Notes under the pieces: model-generated
What the model was told of the DNA's origin: nothing
Databases searched by the model: none
What the model saw: the letters and a program-made list of their open reading frames with translations, nothing else
Shown: piece after piece, positions 46,621 through 58,211 of the stretch
How the letters are laid out: every line of letters begins with the position of its first letter
How positions within the stretch are numbered: the first letter of the stretch is position 1
Position numbers and translations under genes: made by a program
DNA from: Sordariomycetes sp. S80-01Y
Taxonomy: Eukaryota > Ascomycota > Sordariomycetes
Assembly (NCBI GenBank): GCA_037042185.1
Contig: JAXQJY010000029.1
Location: forward strand, 2,170,001 to 2,234,000
DNA length: 64,000 nucleotides
Reading direction: 5' to 3'

Positions 46621-48111
46621 TTACGAAATAAGCTTCATCTCCATTGAGCGTCCACTGGCGAATTGGTCCTTGTAAGTCTCCCACAATCTCTCGATTTCTT
46701 GCACATACAATTCATGCAACCGGTCGATATCCGCCTGAGCTGGCTGGTTGCCGTGGGCCATGTGAACCTCAATAGGTTTTCCAACAACAATGTTGACAGG
46801 TCGGCGGTATGGCATGAGCCCAACGTCGTAGTTCAGCACGCCCCGTCCATGAAGAGCAGGGACTGTGAACTTAAAAACCTTGAGGACAAACATTTGAATC
46901 CTGTGGATCATAGGGTAGACCTTGGGGCTAAGCTGGTCGTAGAGGTCGTTTTCTCCGAACGCCAAAATTGGAACAAGGTCAGCCCCTGTGCGCAGGGCCA
47001 TCTTGATGAAACCCTTTCGGCCTTGCAGAATGAGGCGAAGAGTTCCAGGCTGGGCCTCCAAAGATTCTCGAGCACCACCAACCACAATTGTGACTGCGCG
47101 TCCTTGGCCATCGTTATTCGGACCACCCCTGCTCAGTATATTCCAGATGGACTCTTTTGACACCGACCGGACACCCATGGACAACAGCCAGTCTCGGTAG
47201 AAGGGCAAGCGGAAATTGTTGTCCAGTGTCAACAGACTGTTCGTGATACCAGGAAACTTCTCTGCAAAGCCCAGCGCATTCGTCGCGAAGGCCAACCATG
47301 CCCCATGGGAGATGATCCCATGCGGATGATAGCCAAAGATGTACTTTCTTTTCGGGTCAAGATCGTGAGTTTTATGCAACTTCGCCGGGAAGTAACCGGC
47401 AAACAGCGTCCAGAGGGGCAGAGAGCGTAGGTATTCGGAACGGAAAGCAAGTTTGCCATTAGTCGCAGCTGTTGACGTAGACAAATGAATCAAGTAAGGT
47501 ATCAAGATGGGCCAAGCGAAAGGGTTGGCGCAAGTGAACCAGAAAGCCGAGACGAAGAGGATAATTGACATGCAATGAAACAGCACAGCAGCTGTCTGCA
47601 TTCGGCGAACGAGGGGCACTTGCACTGGTGCAAAACGAATCCCACCGGCCTCCCATGCCTCGGCTTCGTTGCTTTGTTCAGTCCCATTGCGTATGGTCGA
47701 CTGCCTCGAGATCGAAGGATAGTTCTCATTCTCGGACTCATCATCTCTTCGGTTCGACGGGGAGCCAGAGTCATCTTCGTCGGCGGCTGCAGCAGCATAC
47801 GATTTTGCGTCACCGTTGACGGTGACTGGCTTCTGATTGCGGACTGTCTTGGTCGAAGCGGTCTTCTCTGATTGAGTCGAGTAAGAGACGGCTTCTTTCG
47901 GTTCGTCATTGTCTGGATTATGCGCGATCGTGACCTTCTCTATTGACGTGTGGCGCTGCGCTACTGGGATCTGTGTTAGCAAGACCTGGACGGTGCGAAG
48001 TGATATCTGATCTGCGTTGGGCCTTCTGTGGACGAAAGCTCAGGGAAGCCAAAGGAGCGTTGACGTACAATCAAGCGCGGGCCCTGCGCTTTGTGTTTCT
48101 GCAGTCGCCAT
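46621..48111 (-). CDS. DGA1: Diacylglycerol acyltransferase type 2
   Basis: Exons 48111-48069 and 47960-46621 encode 460 residues. The first exon is only 43 nt (MATAETQSAGPALD) and ends at GTACGT; the intron ends in CTAACACAG...CAGTAG. The enzyme makes triacylglycerol from diacylglycerol and acyl-CoA in the ER and on lipid droplets. After a Ser/Asp-rich N-terminus of about 120 residues come two close hydrophobic segments (TAAVLFHCMSIILFVSAFWF, PFAWPILIPYLIHL), then the family motifs YFP (FAGYFPAKLHKTHDL), the catalytic YHPHGIISHG, FRLPFYRDWLLSMG, VVGGARESL, RKGFIKMALRTGADLVP and AFGEND. The C-terminal PVNIVVGKPIEV is also typical. Without the small exon no ATG precedes the conserved frame, which supports the splice. 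Confidence 0.95.
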
Positions 48112-48839
48112 TTGAATGCGCGTACCAAAGAATCGGTAGGCCTTCGACTGCTTCGGGTTCTAGATGATCCTGGGTGGAGGAATCAGGGGATCAGCCTGCC
48201 AGGTTGCACAAGATTGGCACGAGAAGTAAAGTTTTACGCTTCAACAAGCACCGAACGTTGCGTTGGTGAGATGCTCACGTCGGCAGCCACGGCAAGCTTC
48301 AACCTAAAGCGGCCCACCAATGACGTCGATCACCTCCCACCGGAAGCACGTGAGAGTGCACCGGCCCAGCGTGACCTCATGTTCCGGCCGATACCCCGAG
48401 CTGACTACGGAAGAGCCACGATGCAAAACGTCGAGTCCTTCAACAGTAGCGGATTGGCTCCATGATATCTCACATTGTAGACAGAAGAATTTGAACCACC
48501 AAGCCTCCTGTTTCAAGCCATAAGGCACCTATCTGACAAGCTGAGAAGCGAGAAGTATCCGCCTGTCTAATAACACACGACAGACGAAATGGATAATATA
48601 TCAACATGCCCCCTTCGCCATCTCTTTTTTTCGCAGGTTCCCCCGTTCACTCATTGAATAAAAAGCAAGCCCGAATAACAACGAACGAAATGACGCCTCC
48701 GACGGGCACCATGCCTCTTGGACCCTTCTTGGACAGGTAATGAAAGCTGCGCAGAAACAAAACGAAGGTACAGAATCAGAGAACCCCATGACAAGACACG
48801 AAACAATGGATATCAAATTTGGCGTCGAATCTTGTCGCA
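48112..48839. other. Intergenic, 728 bp
   Basis: DGAT2 promoter and zinc-finger gene 3' flank. Nothing else supported; a GGTTCAAAT on the minus strand near 48490 has no tRNA cloverleaf around it. Confidence 0.55.
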
Positions 48840-50627
48840 TTACGAAGTTGATACAGCCTCGCCCTCCGTGGCAGCACGCTGCGCCTTGAGCGCAATCACT
48901 TCTTGGTCTAGTGAGCCCACCTTCTCAGTGAGCAAAGTGACCTTATCTTCCAGCGCGTTGATATATGCCCATACGCTCGGGTCGCTTTGCGCGAACATGT
49001 TCCTGCTGTCGCTGTTCGTGCCACTGGGCGTGCGTCCGTGCGCTACACCTACGGCGTTTGCTGATGTATAGCCAGGGTGCGACAGGCCTGGCACCTTAGA
49101 TTGGCTCTGGCCACCATGTGGCGACTGTATCTCTGACTGCCTGCGACCAAGCTGCTGCTGCTGCAGCTGCTGCGATAGTCCCGGCGATCGCTGGCGGTTG
49201 GCACTGCTAGAATCATTGCCCGCAATGGATGGGCTTAGTGGTTTGGGACTCTCTGTCATGCCGGCCTGAGAATACATGGCTGCATTGGCGCCGGCTATGG
49301 GAGCGGAGGAAACGCTTGTGTTCGGTGTGTGCCCCCCTCCCGTGCTGTTTGGTACGCTTGACGAAGCACCACTGTTCGAATGTGATGGATTGACGTTAGG
49401 TGGGTAAAGCCCACTGCCTTGCGTCCGCTGAGCAGCTGGTGGATACGTTCGGGCATGGGCTGCGTAGTCATGCTCGCTGCCACTCGCCTGCTGGGTGTTG
49501 ATGGTCGGCATGCTCTGCCTGCGGAGTTCGTCCTCATCAGGGTGGTCGTAAAGTCCAGACATGGCTGAATCATCGCCTTCGCCCATGGTGTTGCCCTCCA
49601 AGTCGTCGCCGTCTGCGAAGCTTCCCATGCTGGACCGGCGTCCTGCGCAGCCTCCCGCGCCTTTACTATGTCGTGCCAACGCATCCCCTCGGGCGAATTT
49701 TCTATCGCATTTGGGACAGATGTGCGGCTTCTCCCCGGTATGAAGCTTGCCATGTCGCTTGAGGTCGTGCAGTCGGCGAAAGCGCAAGGGGCATTCCGTA
49801 CAGACGTATGGCTTTTCTTGGCTGTGGGTAAGAAGATGACTCTTCAAGTTGTGGTGGCGCGTGAATTCGGTGTTGCAGTAGGGACACTTGTGCTTCTTGT
49901 TCCCAGACGAAGTTGGCGACGTCTGCCCAGGCATCGGGAAGCTCATTCCCCGCGGTGTCGGATCAGCCATGTTGCCGCTCGCTTGCAAAGATCCAGGATA
50001 CGAGAGGGAGCTGGGCTGCGATCGCTCCTCTCCCGCCACCTGATGACCCATACCGTTGTCCCCTTTACCATCTACTTCCATTGGAGTCGGACTGGCCGTG
50101 ACCCCAGCGCCGGCGATGCTATTCACGCTCTGTGGACTGGTATCATCCTCCTCGCCGAATCGTTCGGAGGTATCCGACGGTATGGCGAGGGACGGCGCGG
50201 GCTTCGGAGCGGCATCCATATTTGCTGTAGGAACGGCTTGCGGCGCGTCGGATGGTCGGCTCATGGCATCGCCCGCAAGTAAAGACGCGAGAACACGATG
50301 GCTCGGATTGTCGCTGCTGGCGGGTGGGCTGGAGGCGGCCTCTGCCTCTCTACGGCGCCGCTCGTCTTCGAGGGCTGCGGCGCCCGTCAGTGGCGGCGGC
50401 GGCGATGCGCCGGTCGCAAGAGCAAGTCGAGCAGACTTGGCGGGCGAGCCGAGAACACTGAATTGCTGCGATGTGAGCGAATGAGGTGACGGTGGTGTAG
50501 ATTCGCGCTGTCGCTTTAGCAGCCTCGCAGCGTCGTCTGTTGAAGGGATAACGCCGACCGGAGGGGCTGCTGCAACGCGAGTGGAAGAGGGAGGATCGGT
50601 CGCGACGGTGCCTGCGTCGGATGCCAT
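48840..50627 (-). CDS. C2H2 zinc finger transcription factor, Azf1-like
   Basis: A single-exon frame of 595 residues from the ATG at 50627. The N-terminal 240 residues are Pro/Ser/Ala-rich with a short Arg/Glu helix (ALEDERRRREAEAASS). Three adjacent fingers follow: CPYCNTEFTRHHNLKSHLLTH, CTECPLRFRRLHDLKRHGKLH and CPKCDRKFARGDALARHSKG with a final Cys in place of His (GAGGC). The second half is Ser/Gln/Gly-rich. The C-terminus is a predicted coiled coil (WAYINALEDKVTLLTEKVGS), which suggests dimerisation. The finger set resembles fungal Azf1-type regulators, but that name is tentative and the targets are unknown. A long gene-free region lies upstream. Confidence 0.88.
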   Translation of the reverse strand: MASDAGTVATDPPSSTRVAAAPPVGVIPSTDDAARLLKRQRESTPPSPHSLTSQQFSVLGSPAKSARLALATGASPPPPLTGAAALEDERRRREAEAASSPPASSDNPSHRVLASLLAGDAMSRPSDAPQAVPTANMDAAPKPAPSLAIPSDTSERFGEEDDTSPQSVNSIAGAGVTASPTPMEVDGKGDNGMGHQVAGEERSQPSSLSYPGSLQASGNMADPTPRGMSFPMPGQTSPTSSGNKKHKCPYCNTEFTRHHNLKSHLLTHSQEKPYVCTECPLRFRRLHDLKRHGKLHTGEKPHICPKCDRKFARGDALARHSKGAGGCAGRRSSMGSFADGDDLEGNTMGEGDDSAMSGLYDHPDEDELRRQSMPTINTQQASGSEHDYAAHARTYPPAAQRTQGSGLYPPNVNPSHSNSGASSSVPNSTGGGHTPNTSVSSAPIAGANAAMYSQAGMTESPKPLSPSIAGNDSSSANRQRSPGLSQQLQQQQLGRRQSEIQSPHGGQSQSKVPGLSHPGYTSANAVGVAHGRTPSGTNSDSRNMFAQSDPSVWAYINALEDKVTLLTEKVGSLDQEVIALKAQRAATEGEAVSTS

Positions 50628-53600
50628 GAACAATGATTCTTGCAACTTCTGGGCCTCTGGGTATGGCCGAGGGGAGTTGGTGAGCTCTGTGATGGGAGCT
50701 TTCTCAAGAACGCATGTCGAGGCGCGGACTTGGAGGTGTGGCTGATGACCGTGGCGAGAGCTTGCTGTGGTCTGGTCAAGCGTATTCGTACCAGACTGTT
50801 ATGACGAACTTGAGCAAATCTTGCGTAGGATTGCAGGGACAGAATGACAACTGCCGCTCCCTCGAAAGTAGCGAAAAATTGGTGGTACCTGCCGGTGCTT
50901 GTGTGTAAATGCGATGATGGAGTGAGAGGTGAGTTCAAGAATCAGTCTGAACCTGGACGATGAGGAGAGAATGTTGTTTGAGAGGGCACTGGGGCTGGGG
51001 CTTCGCAGGTGCAGGTGTGACAGGCCCAGGTCTGCTCCTGGGAGCGCGAGAGCAGGTCGAACGAGGCGTCGGGATCCACTTAGTCTTCAGCCACTGGCAG
51101 GGCAGAACATGTCAATCAAGTCCCGGCTGAGCAGCGACTCGAGCTGACTGGGCAGGGATTCGGTGTGGGATGGGCGTGGGCACCACGAACGTCAAGAGCC
51201 GTGACGTGACAAAAACAACCGCCGGCCTCGGCTGGGTACATGCGAGCGACGTACCCAGGGGAGGAAGCCTGGAGTGCAAGGGAGCCCCAGCCACTGCTGG
51301 CTGTACTGACTCCACTTTGAGGCGGCGGCGTTCTTGTTTGTGCCACACCCCCTTCACCAAACCCTACCTAACCAAGATGAGTCGGTTCTCTGAAAAATGG
51401 ATGATGATGGTAATGGTGACGGGCCCGAGGCCATCCGCATCGAGCAATGCTAGAGCAGGAGGAGTGAACAAGCGCTACTCTGCTCTCGCCAGCATGCGCG
51501 AATTGAACAGAGACACGCGCGTCTCTTGCTTCGTCAAATGGCACAGCCTCGACTTGGCAACTCGAGGCTGTCAAGACGGAGCGTGAATTGTGGCGCCACC
51601 ACAACAGCGTCGCGCGTCAGCCCATTCACATAGGCCTTGGACAAAACCGGATAACGATCTGCGCACGGACGCGCACTGTCCTCCACAGGTGCTGACTGTG
51701 CTGTGGTTAAGCAGCCGGCGGCGCCACCGTTTGCTTTGTACAAGACCTGTTTTCAGGTTTTTGCAGCCGTTCAAGCACAATTTTCACGTTCAGTCCCCTC
51801 CCACCTCGTGTCTTCTAGTTGAGACTGACTCGTGATGCCCGCGCTATTCGCATTCGCAGTTTTATCATCTAGGGCACGAGCCTGGGCAGCCCCTTGTGAA
51901 GAAGTGAAGAAGGGTTATGTTTGCGAGGCTCCCCATTCCGTTGGATATCTCGAGTAGTGGTGTGGCTGATACTCCTACCGCTAGGATTCTTCAGCCAAGC
52001 CTTCCACTGTCTACCGTCTGACGCCCCAACCGTAGGTTTCCTATTGGTGGTAGCGGATGCACCTGTCTGTGTGGCTCATCGCCTGCTTCTGGAGCTGGCC
52101 CAAGGCATTGGCACTTCTTCGTGTCGCCGTGCCGCTCACCTGAGACAGTCCAAGTGGCGGTGCGTCGACTTGCTTTAGGTATCTGTTTCCTAAAGACCTA
52201 AGTATTTTGCCCGCCGTGCTATCAGTATCGATGGGGGTTGAGGGACAAAAGCTCCCACGGAGAATCGGAGACGATGTTGCCTGAGGCAGCCCACCGCCGA
52301 CAGAGCGTCAGAGGCAGATATAGTGATGAAGCCTTTCCCTCTGGGTCTGGGATGGTGTTGCATGGGCTTATGCTCAGTACGATTGTATTATTGTATGCGA
52401 TCTCAGTCTGGCCTGGTTAATGTGAAGGCTCAGCGGCGCTTTTCCCCATACAGCGAGCTCGAGTAAAGGAACGCCACACCAGTCGCCTTGGAGCCTGGAT
52501 CTGATCGAGAAGGACGATGGTGGCCAACTGTCATCGAGCAACCAATTCGCTGCTGAGATTGATTGAGGGTGACAAATTAGTAGGCGAATCGTTTCAGAAG
52601 TGGCCGGGACGTATGACTTTCTCTTCCCCAGGCACTCAGCCACGGAGATCGAGCAGGTCATCGAGAGAACTACCGCGACTTGGCCGTATTGACACTAGCA
52701 CCTCGGAAGTTGAGCCAGTGCGTCGGCTCAGCGCCACCCCGGAGCTATGACGTTTCTGTAGACGCAACCTCACGAGTCCAACCCAAGCAGGCTTGGGTGG
52801 CTTTGGGGAACCTGTCGGAACCTGTCGTTTGCCAAGGGTAACTAGCGATTCACCGGAAGGGTGCTTGGAGATCAGCGTTGTTGTGTGGCATCGTCTGTCA
52901 GGCCTTTGGCCCCAATCTGCCGTATCGAGATGGCTCCAACCGTGCGAGCAGTCTGTGGCGGCCCGGCGGGTCTGTGAGCGGCAAAACGACCAGGGAGAGG
53001 CAACGCTGTAGATCTTGTTCGTTGGCCACCACAGCTTGTGGGACATATTGGTTGAGTATTGCAGACGCTGAATCCTGTCGGAGGTGTGTCCGGGTGGCGA
53101 GGAACAAGGGCATCGACCTCGAATGTCTTCACTCCGTGAGCAAACTCCTGTCCACTAGACTACCTGCTACTACTACTACTACTACTAGTACTATTAACAG
53201 TCTGTCGGGAGGAAAGTAGTCGGAGGCAGATCGCGCTCTTTTTGATGCCCTTCGCATTCGACAACCATATCTGAAGACACAGGACGGATGGTGCCAGCCG
53301 GGACCTATGGGGTATTAGATCAAACGGCACGCGGCCGGATCGCCGTCGAAGGGCGCAAGACTGGTATCCCTGCACTTCGTAGCGGATGAGCGTACGGAGA
53401 AATACTGCAATTGCAGTGCATTGTCGGTAGCATCCGAGTCAACCAAGTCTGTCCTAAAGATCGGCCGGCGCATCATATCATAACATCAAACTTGCGTCAA
53501 CGCGACTGTGCACAGAAGATGTCGGCTATCTCTAGGCTAGCTCAGGGCCACTCGCCTGCGGCTGATGCAACTCGCCGCCGGGCATTCAGGGTTAACTGAG

Positions 53601-55339
53601 ATACTAGAGAAGTTACGGCCCAGCGCATACGGTGCAGTCGGTAAGCTGGAGTGTAGTATTTGGAGGATGAGCAATGGCCATCGAGGCGATGAGTTTTGGT
53701 CCTCAAAGTGCTGGGCAACATGCTAGACTGGCAATTGCCCCTGCTGCTTGGTATATACGATACAAAGCACTGCTAGTAGACAAGTACCTTAAGTCCAACT
53801 GCAACCATGCTAGAACGACGTAGCTAGGCTCAGAGCCCGGGCCGGGCATTGATCGATCATGGGGGAACATGGAGGTATGGGAAGCTGGGCAAACGCCTGG
53901 GACGGTTGGAATTCTGGCAGTCGTGGACACTTGATTCTCAATGCGACGCAGGGCTCACTTACAGACTGGTCCTAAAGGCATTACCTTGTTGAGTCGTATT
54001 TGCATGATCTGGATTTCGCGAGGCTGCGCAAAAGTCTGGAACCGCGGTGGCGTCACGTCGGTACCGGCCCGAGCAGGTGAAGACATGTCTTCCCTGACCG
54101 CGTGATTATCGTTCACTGGTGATAGCACCGATTTGGCTGGCGACACTTCGCTGTAGCAGACATGGGCGTGAACTTGTCCAGAGATATAGTACAGATGCTT
54201 GTACATACGGAGTACGCAAAGCTTGTATCCCACGCAGTATGACCGCACGAAGAATCTTTTGATCCAACCTCTCTGCCTCTGCAGCGTTAACATTGACAGA
54301 TTCTTTGATTGAAGCGCCTGTGGAGAAGCCGAGGGAGGCTTGGGAAATGCCCTTGAGAGACCGCGCGTCTGGGCAACTGAGAAGGGCTTAGCGTCAGGAA
54401 CGAGATTCGGGGGGCTGTGCCTGATTGCAATGATTTGCACACGGGAGTCTCGACATGTCGGCGACACCAGGAACTTTGCGGACGGTTACGAGCACCGCAC
54501 CGTAATCCACGACGGATTGGCGCCAGAGAGCAACAGTCGCCGGTAATTAAATCAATAGACGGGTCGGAAGAGGAGAGCTTCTCCTTGAAGCCCTTCATTT
54601 CCACGTCGTTCCCGCGCGTCCAACCATACTTAGATGCCGCAATACGACATGGCCTTGCCGGCGCCTGTCAACAACGTCGATCGCACTTTGCGACATCAAG
54701 GGTGAGTACGCAGACGCAGCCAGAACGCGACACGGGTGCTCAACACCGGCTGCTATGAAGACCAGGTATTTGAGGCCCCGCTGGCATGTACCGCGACTGC
54801 TTCAGGTGAGGGTTGGGCGAATGTGGCGCCGTGCCTCGTCGATTGATGGCCAACGGTGGTCTGCTAATTTCCCAGACACGCCGGGCCAAGCCCATCCTGG
54901 TCCGGCCCCTGGACACCCTTGCAAGTGGAAATGGATCCCATCCTCCATCCCAGGGCATCTCATCTCTTGTCGCTCCTCTCTTCTCCTTCAATCCGCCAGG
55001 CGTTCGTTGCTCCTTTACCGCGTTGCTTGCTCACCGACTGAGAGTCCTGCCTCTCACCCACGCTCCTTAAACCGGTTCATCGCGAACCTCACTCTCTTTA
55101 CGCTCCAGGCACACGTCGCTCGCTACGATAAACAAAACCTCGATTACGCGCCTCGTGAGTACCAGCCGCCTCCCCTTTTGCCCTCAGCCGCGAGCGAGCA
55201 TGGCCGCCCAACCTGTCGCCCGGTGCCCCAATGCGCGACGATCCCCCCCTTTGACTATCTTGGATGCAAAAGCGACAGACGGATCAGTGTACTAACATGA
55301 TGTGCGACCTCAGTAATCCCGCATCTGTAACCCGCAGCC
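50628..55339. other. Gene-poor region, 4.7 kb
   Basis: No protein family, splice-consistent gene, tRNA or transposon remnant recognised on either strand. It contains the upstream region of the zinc-finger gene, a CTA microsatellite at 53167-53187 and, from about 54950, a pyrimidine-rich stretch that is likely promoter and leader of the SUN gene (a GTGAGT at about 55155 and CAG at about 55338 could bound a leader intron). Base composition looks like neighbouring intergenic DNA, without the AT-richness expected of repeat-induced point mutation. Confidence 0.55.
53167..53187 (+). repeat. CTA trinucleotide microsatellite, seven units
   Basis: Seven consecutive CTA units within the gene-poor region, followed by GTACTATTAA. 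Confidence 0.9.
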
Positions 55340-56703
55340 ATGAGATACGCAATCAAGACCACCCTCGCGGCCACTCTGGTCGCTGGTGTCGCCGCCGCAG
55401 GACACCACCACCAACACGCTCACTTCCATGCCAAGAAGGACGCCTCTCCCGTCGAGAAGCGTGAGGACGCTGGTGCCGACGCCACCGTCTACGTTGCCGG
55501 CGCTGTCGAGACCGTCTTCGAGCTCAACGGCGAGCTCCTTACTGGCGAAGAGGCCAAGGAGGGCATCGACCTTGGCAACTTCGTGGTTGTCGGCGAGAGC
55601 GTCCCGACTGTCAAGCCTCCTCCTCCCCCGCCGAAGCCTACCACCACCTCCCAGGCTCCCGACTTGGGCGCTCAGTTCATCGAGAAGACGACCTCTTCCT
55701 CCCCGCCCCCTGAGCCCACCACCTCGGTTGCTCCCAAGCCCAAGCCGTCGCCCTCCCCGAAGCCCGCTCCTCCCAGCAATGGTGGCAGCTCTGGCGGCTC
55801 TGGTCTGACCAACCCCTTCCCCGACGGCGAGATCGACTGCTCTCACTTCCCCTCCGACTACGGTGCTGTCGGCCTCAGCTGGCTGGGCACCAGCGAATGG
55901 TCTGGTCTCCAGTTCGTGCCCGACTACAGCGTCGGTGACCTGAGCATCAGCAACATTGTCACGGGCATTGTCGGTGACTCCTGCTCCGAGGGATGCATGT
56001 GCTCGTACGCCTGCCCTCCCGGATACCAGAAGTCCCAGTACCCCAAGGCTCAGGGTTCCACGAAGCAGTCCATCGGTGGACTCTACTGCAACAGCGACGG
56101 CAAGCTTGAGCTCACCAAGAAGAATGAGAACGGCGATACCTACCTTTGCGAGAAGGGTGAGGGCGGCATCTCCATCAAGAACGAACTTAACAAGGTTGCT
56201 TGCACTTGCCGCACCGACTACCCCGGAACTGAGTCCATGGTCATCCCCACTTGCCCCAACCCTGGCGAGACTCTTGAGCTCTGCAACCCCAAGCAGGATT
56301 ACTACATCTGGGACGACTCCAAGACCTCTGCTCAGTACTACCTTAACAAGGAAGGCTACGATGTCGAGGATGCTTGTGTCTGGGACTCCCCCATCGACTT
56401 GACAGGCGCTGGCGACAAGGCGCCCGTCATCATTGGCGTTGGCTACGATGCCGGCACCACCTGGCTGTCCATCTTCCAGAACATCCCCATGAACACCCAC
56501 GGCAAGCTCGGCTACAATGTCGAGATCTTGGGTGGAAACTCGGAGTGCTCGCTGATTGACGGCGTCTGGAGCGGTGGTGACGATACTGGCTGCACGGTAA
56601 GCGCAATTCACTGCGAAACGGGGTTATACACTCATGCTGACTCGCTCCATAGACTGGTGTCGCTGCTGGCCAGAAGGCTACCTTCCGTCTGTTCAAGTCC
56701 TAG
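55340..56703 (+). CDS. Secreted SUN-family (GH132) cell-wall protein
   Basis: Exons 55340-56596 and 56653-56703 give 435 residues. SUN proteins are secreted wall-remodelling proteins of glycoside hydrolase family 132, reported to act on beta-1,3-glucan and to help septation. A signal peptide (MRYAIKTTLAATLVAGVAAA) is followed by a His-rich patch (GHHHQHAHFH), a Kex2-like site (PVEKRED), a Pro/Ser/Thr-rich linker and the conserved SUN domain: FPDGEIDCSHFPSDYGAVG, the Cys cluster SCSEGCMCSYACPPGYQKSQ, GLYCNSDGKLELT, CPNPGETLELCNPKQDYYIW and the C-terminal CSLIDGVWSGG. Exon 2 supplies only 16 residues (TGVAAGQKATFRLFKS), matching the family's end. Intron 1 (56 nt) has a CTGAC branch and TAG. Confidence 0.96.
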
Positions 56704-58211
56704 ACGCCCATTTGAGCGGCTTGTGCATTTTCGATGTTGTCTCGCTTTGGATTTTCTTGTGGATATTGTTGGTCAACAGCGTGTCAGCTCCTGTGTCGAG
56801 GGGTCAGGAAGCATTACTACTATCAGTAGCAGTAGGAGGGCGGCGTCGCGTGTTGGAGGAGGGTTTTGGCTGGCGAGAGCGCTCGGAGGGAGGATTCACT
56901 GTGCTTCCTCCGCAATCCACGAGTCTTACTTTCTCATGACCCCTGATCGCTCGTCTTGGATAGCGGTGTGTTGTGCTGCTTTGATTGACCCCTTGTTCGG
57001 CGCCCGGGGCTGTCGTCGAACACGGCAAGGTGTTGGCAAGCCAGGATACTGGATCGATCTTAATGTTTTATATCTTGATGCTCGCTCGAATCGGCTCTCC
57101 CGTTGTCCTTCGCTCGCGGATGTGCGTCTCGCTTCCAACTGTGCGTTATCGTGTGTTATCGCTTCACCTATGTAAACTCCCGTATCGCGATAGTGTGAGA
57201 CGGCCGCCTCCGGGCCAGCGGGGTCGCCGTACGCCGAGGAACTAGGTATTTGCTGGCGATGTCCCGGTCCCGGTCGGCCAAGGCTGAGTTGAAGAATTTT
57301 CCCCTGCTCACTTATCGGCGCGTTCCCGAGATGATGGATCCGAATGAGAGGTCCAGACGTCGATGCTGAGGTCGCACCGCATGTGATGGATCTGGGAGCC
57401 CAATCACGACGGCCAATTCAACGGTGGGTGTGCCGTCACGCGGTGTAACAAGGGAAGGGAAGAAAAAAAAAATGGCGGGGAAGAGACAGAGCTTGATGTT
57501 GGTGGCAGCGGCGGGTGGAAAATATACACGGCACCGAAAGTCAAGGCCGTCATATTTAAGCTCTGGCCGTGTCGACGCCGACTCCATGCTGACATCTTGG
57601 CTCGAGGATGTGAGCTCGTTGCCATCGTGTCACAGCGTGAGTTAACTTATCCAACTGTTCAAAGCTGCCGTCATCCTGCTGCCTTGGCCCTCACAGAGCA
57701 CGCCCAGCCTGCCACCTTACCTCAGGTACCTCGGTGACGAGACGGACAGATACGCCGGACAATCCGCCCCGACCACCGGAAGAGGATCTCCTTCAAGTTC
57801 CAGCCTGCGGTCCGTTCCCATCCTGAGCTTCTGGTCGACGTGATCACCTTAGCTTCAAGTTACGACTGCAGCCTCGCCAGCCCTTCAAGTCTGCGCATTT
57901 CTTTGCGGGCCAGAGTTGTTTGCGCTGGTGCTCCTGTACTACTTTCAGGCTGTGCTCAGCAGACAACTTTCTTCTCTGTTGGTCGATCGTTGGCAGATCT
58001 GGTATTGAGACCTGCATCTGTACTCCATTATCCCTGCGTCCTCCCAGGGTTCCCGTTGGTTCAGGCTAAGGAACGGTTGTCGCGGTGCACGAGTCACTGC
58101 TCTGTGCAGCGAGGCGTCGTCGTCGTCGCCGTTGTCGATAGCTGCCGGGGTTTCAGCGGCCGACCTCTCCCCTCCATCATCGGCAGGCCTTGTTCAATTC
58201 CAAGAAGCGCC
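56704..58211. other. Intergenic, 1.5 kb
   Basis: SUN gene 3' flank and promoter/leader of the transporter gene. The last 300 bp are pyrimidine-rich. No further gene recognised; a poly-A run of about ten lies near 57464. Confidence 0.55.

Noticed and set aside
48470-48540. Possible tRNA T-arm (GGTTCAAAT on the minus strand)
   Set aside because: No acceptor stem, anticodon arm or D-arm can be drawn around it.
51921-52178. 85-codon hydrophobic frame in the gene-poor region
   Set aside because: It begins at TTG with no nearby ATG, and no family or splice support exists.
50628-55339. Transposon or RIP-mutated repeat as the reason for the gene-poor interval
   Set aside because: No terminal repeats, no transposase- or polymerase-like pieces and no AT-rich shift were visible.
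55310-56611. 433-codon frame antisense to the SUN gene
   Set aside because: Shadow caused by C-ending codons of a highly biased gene.
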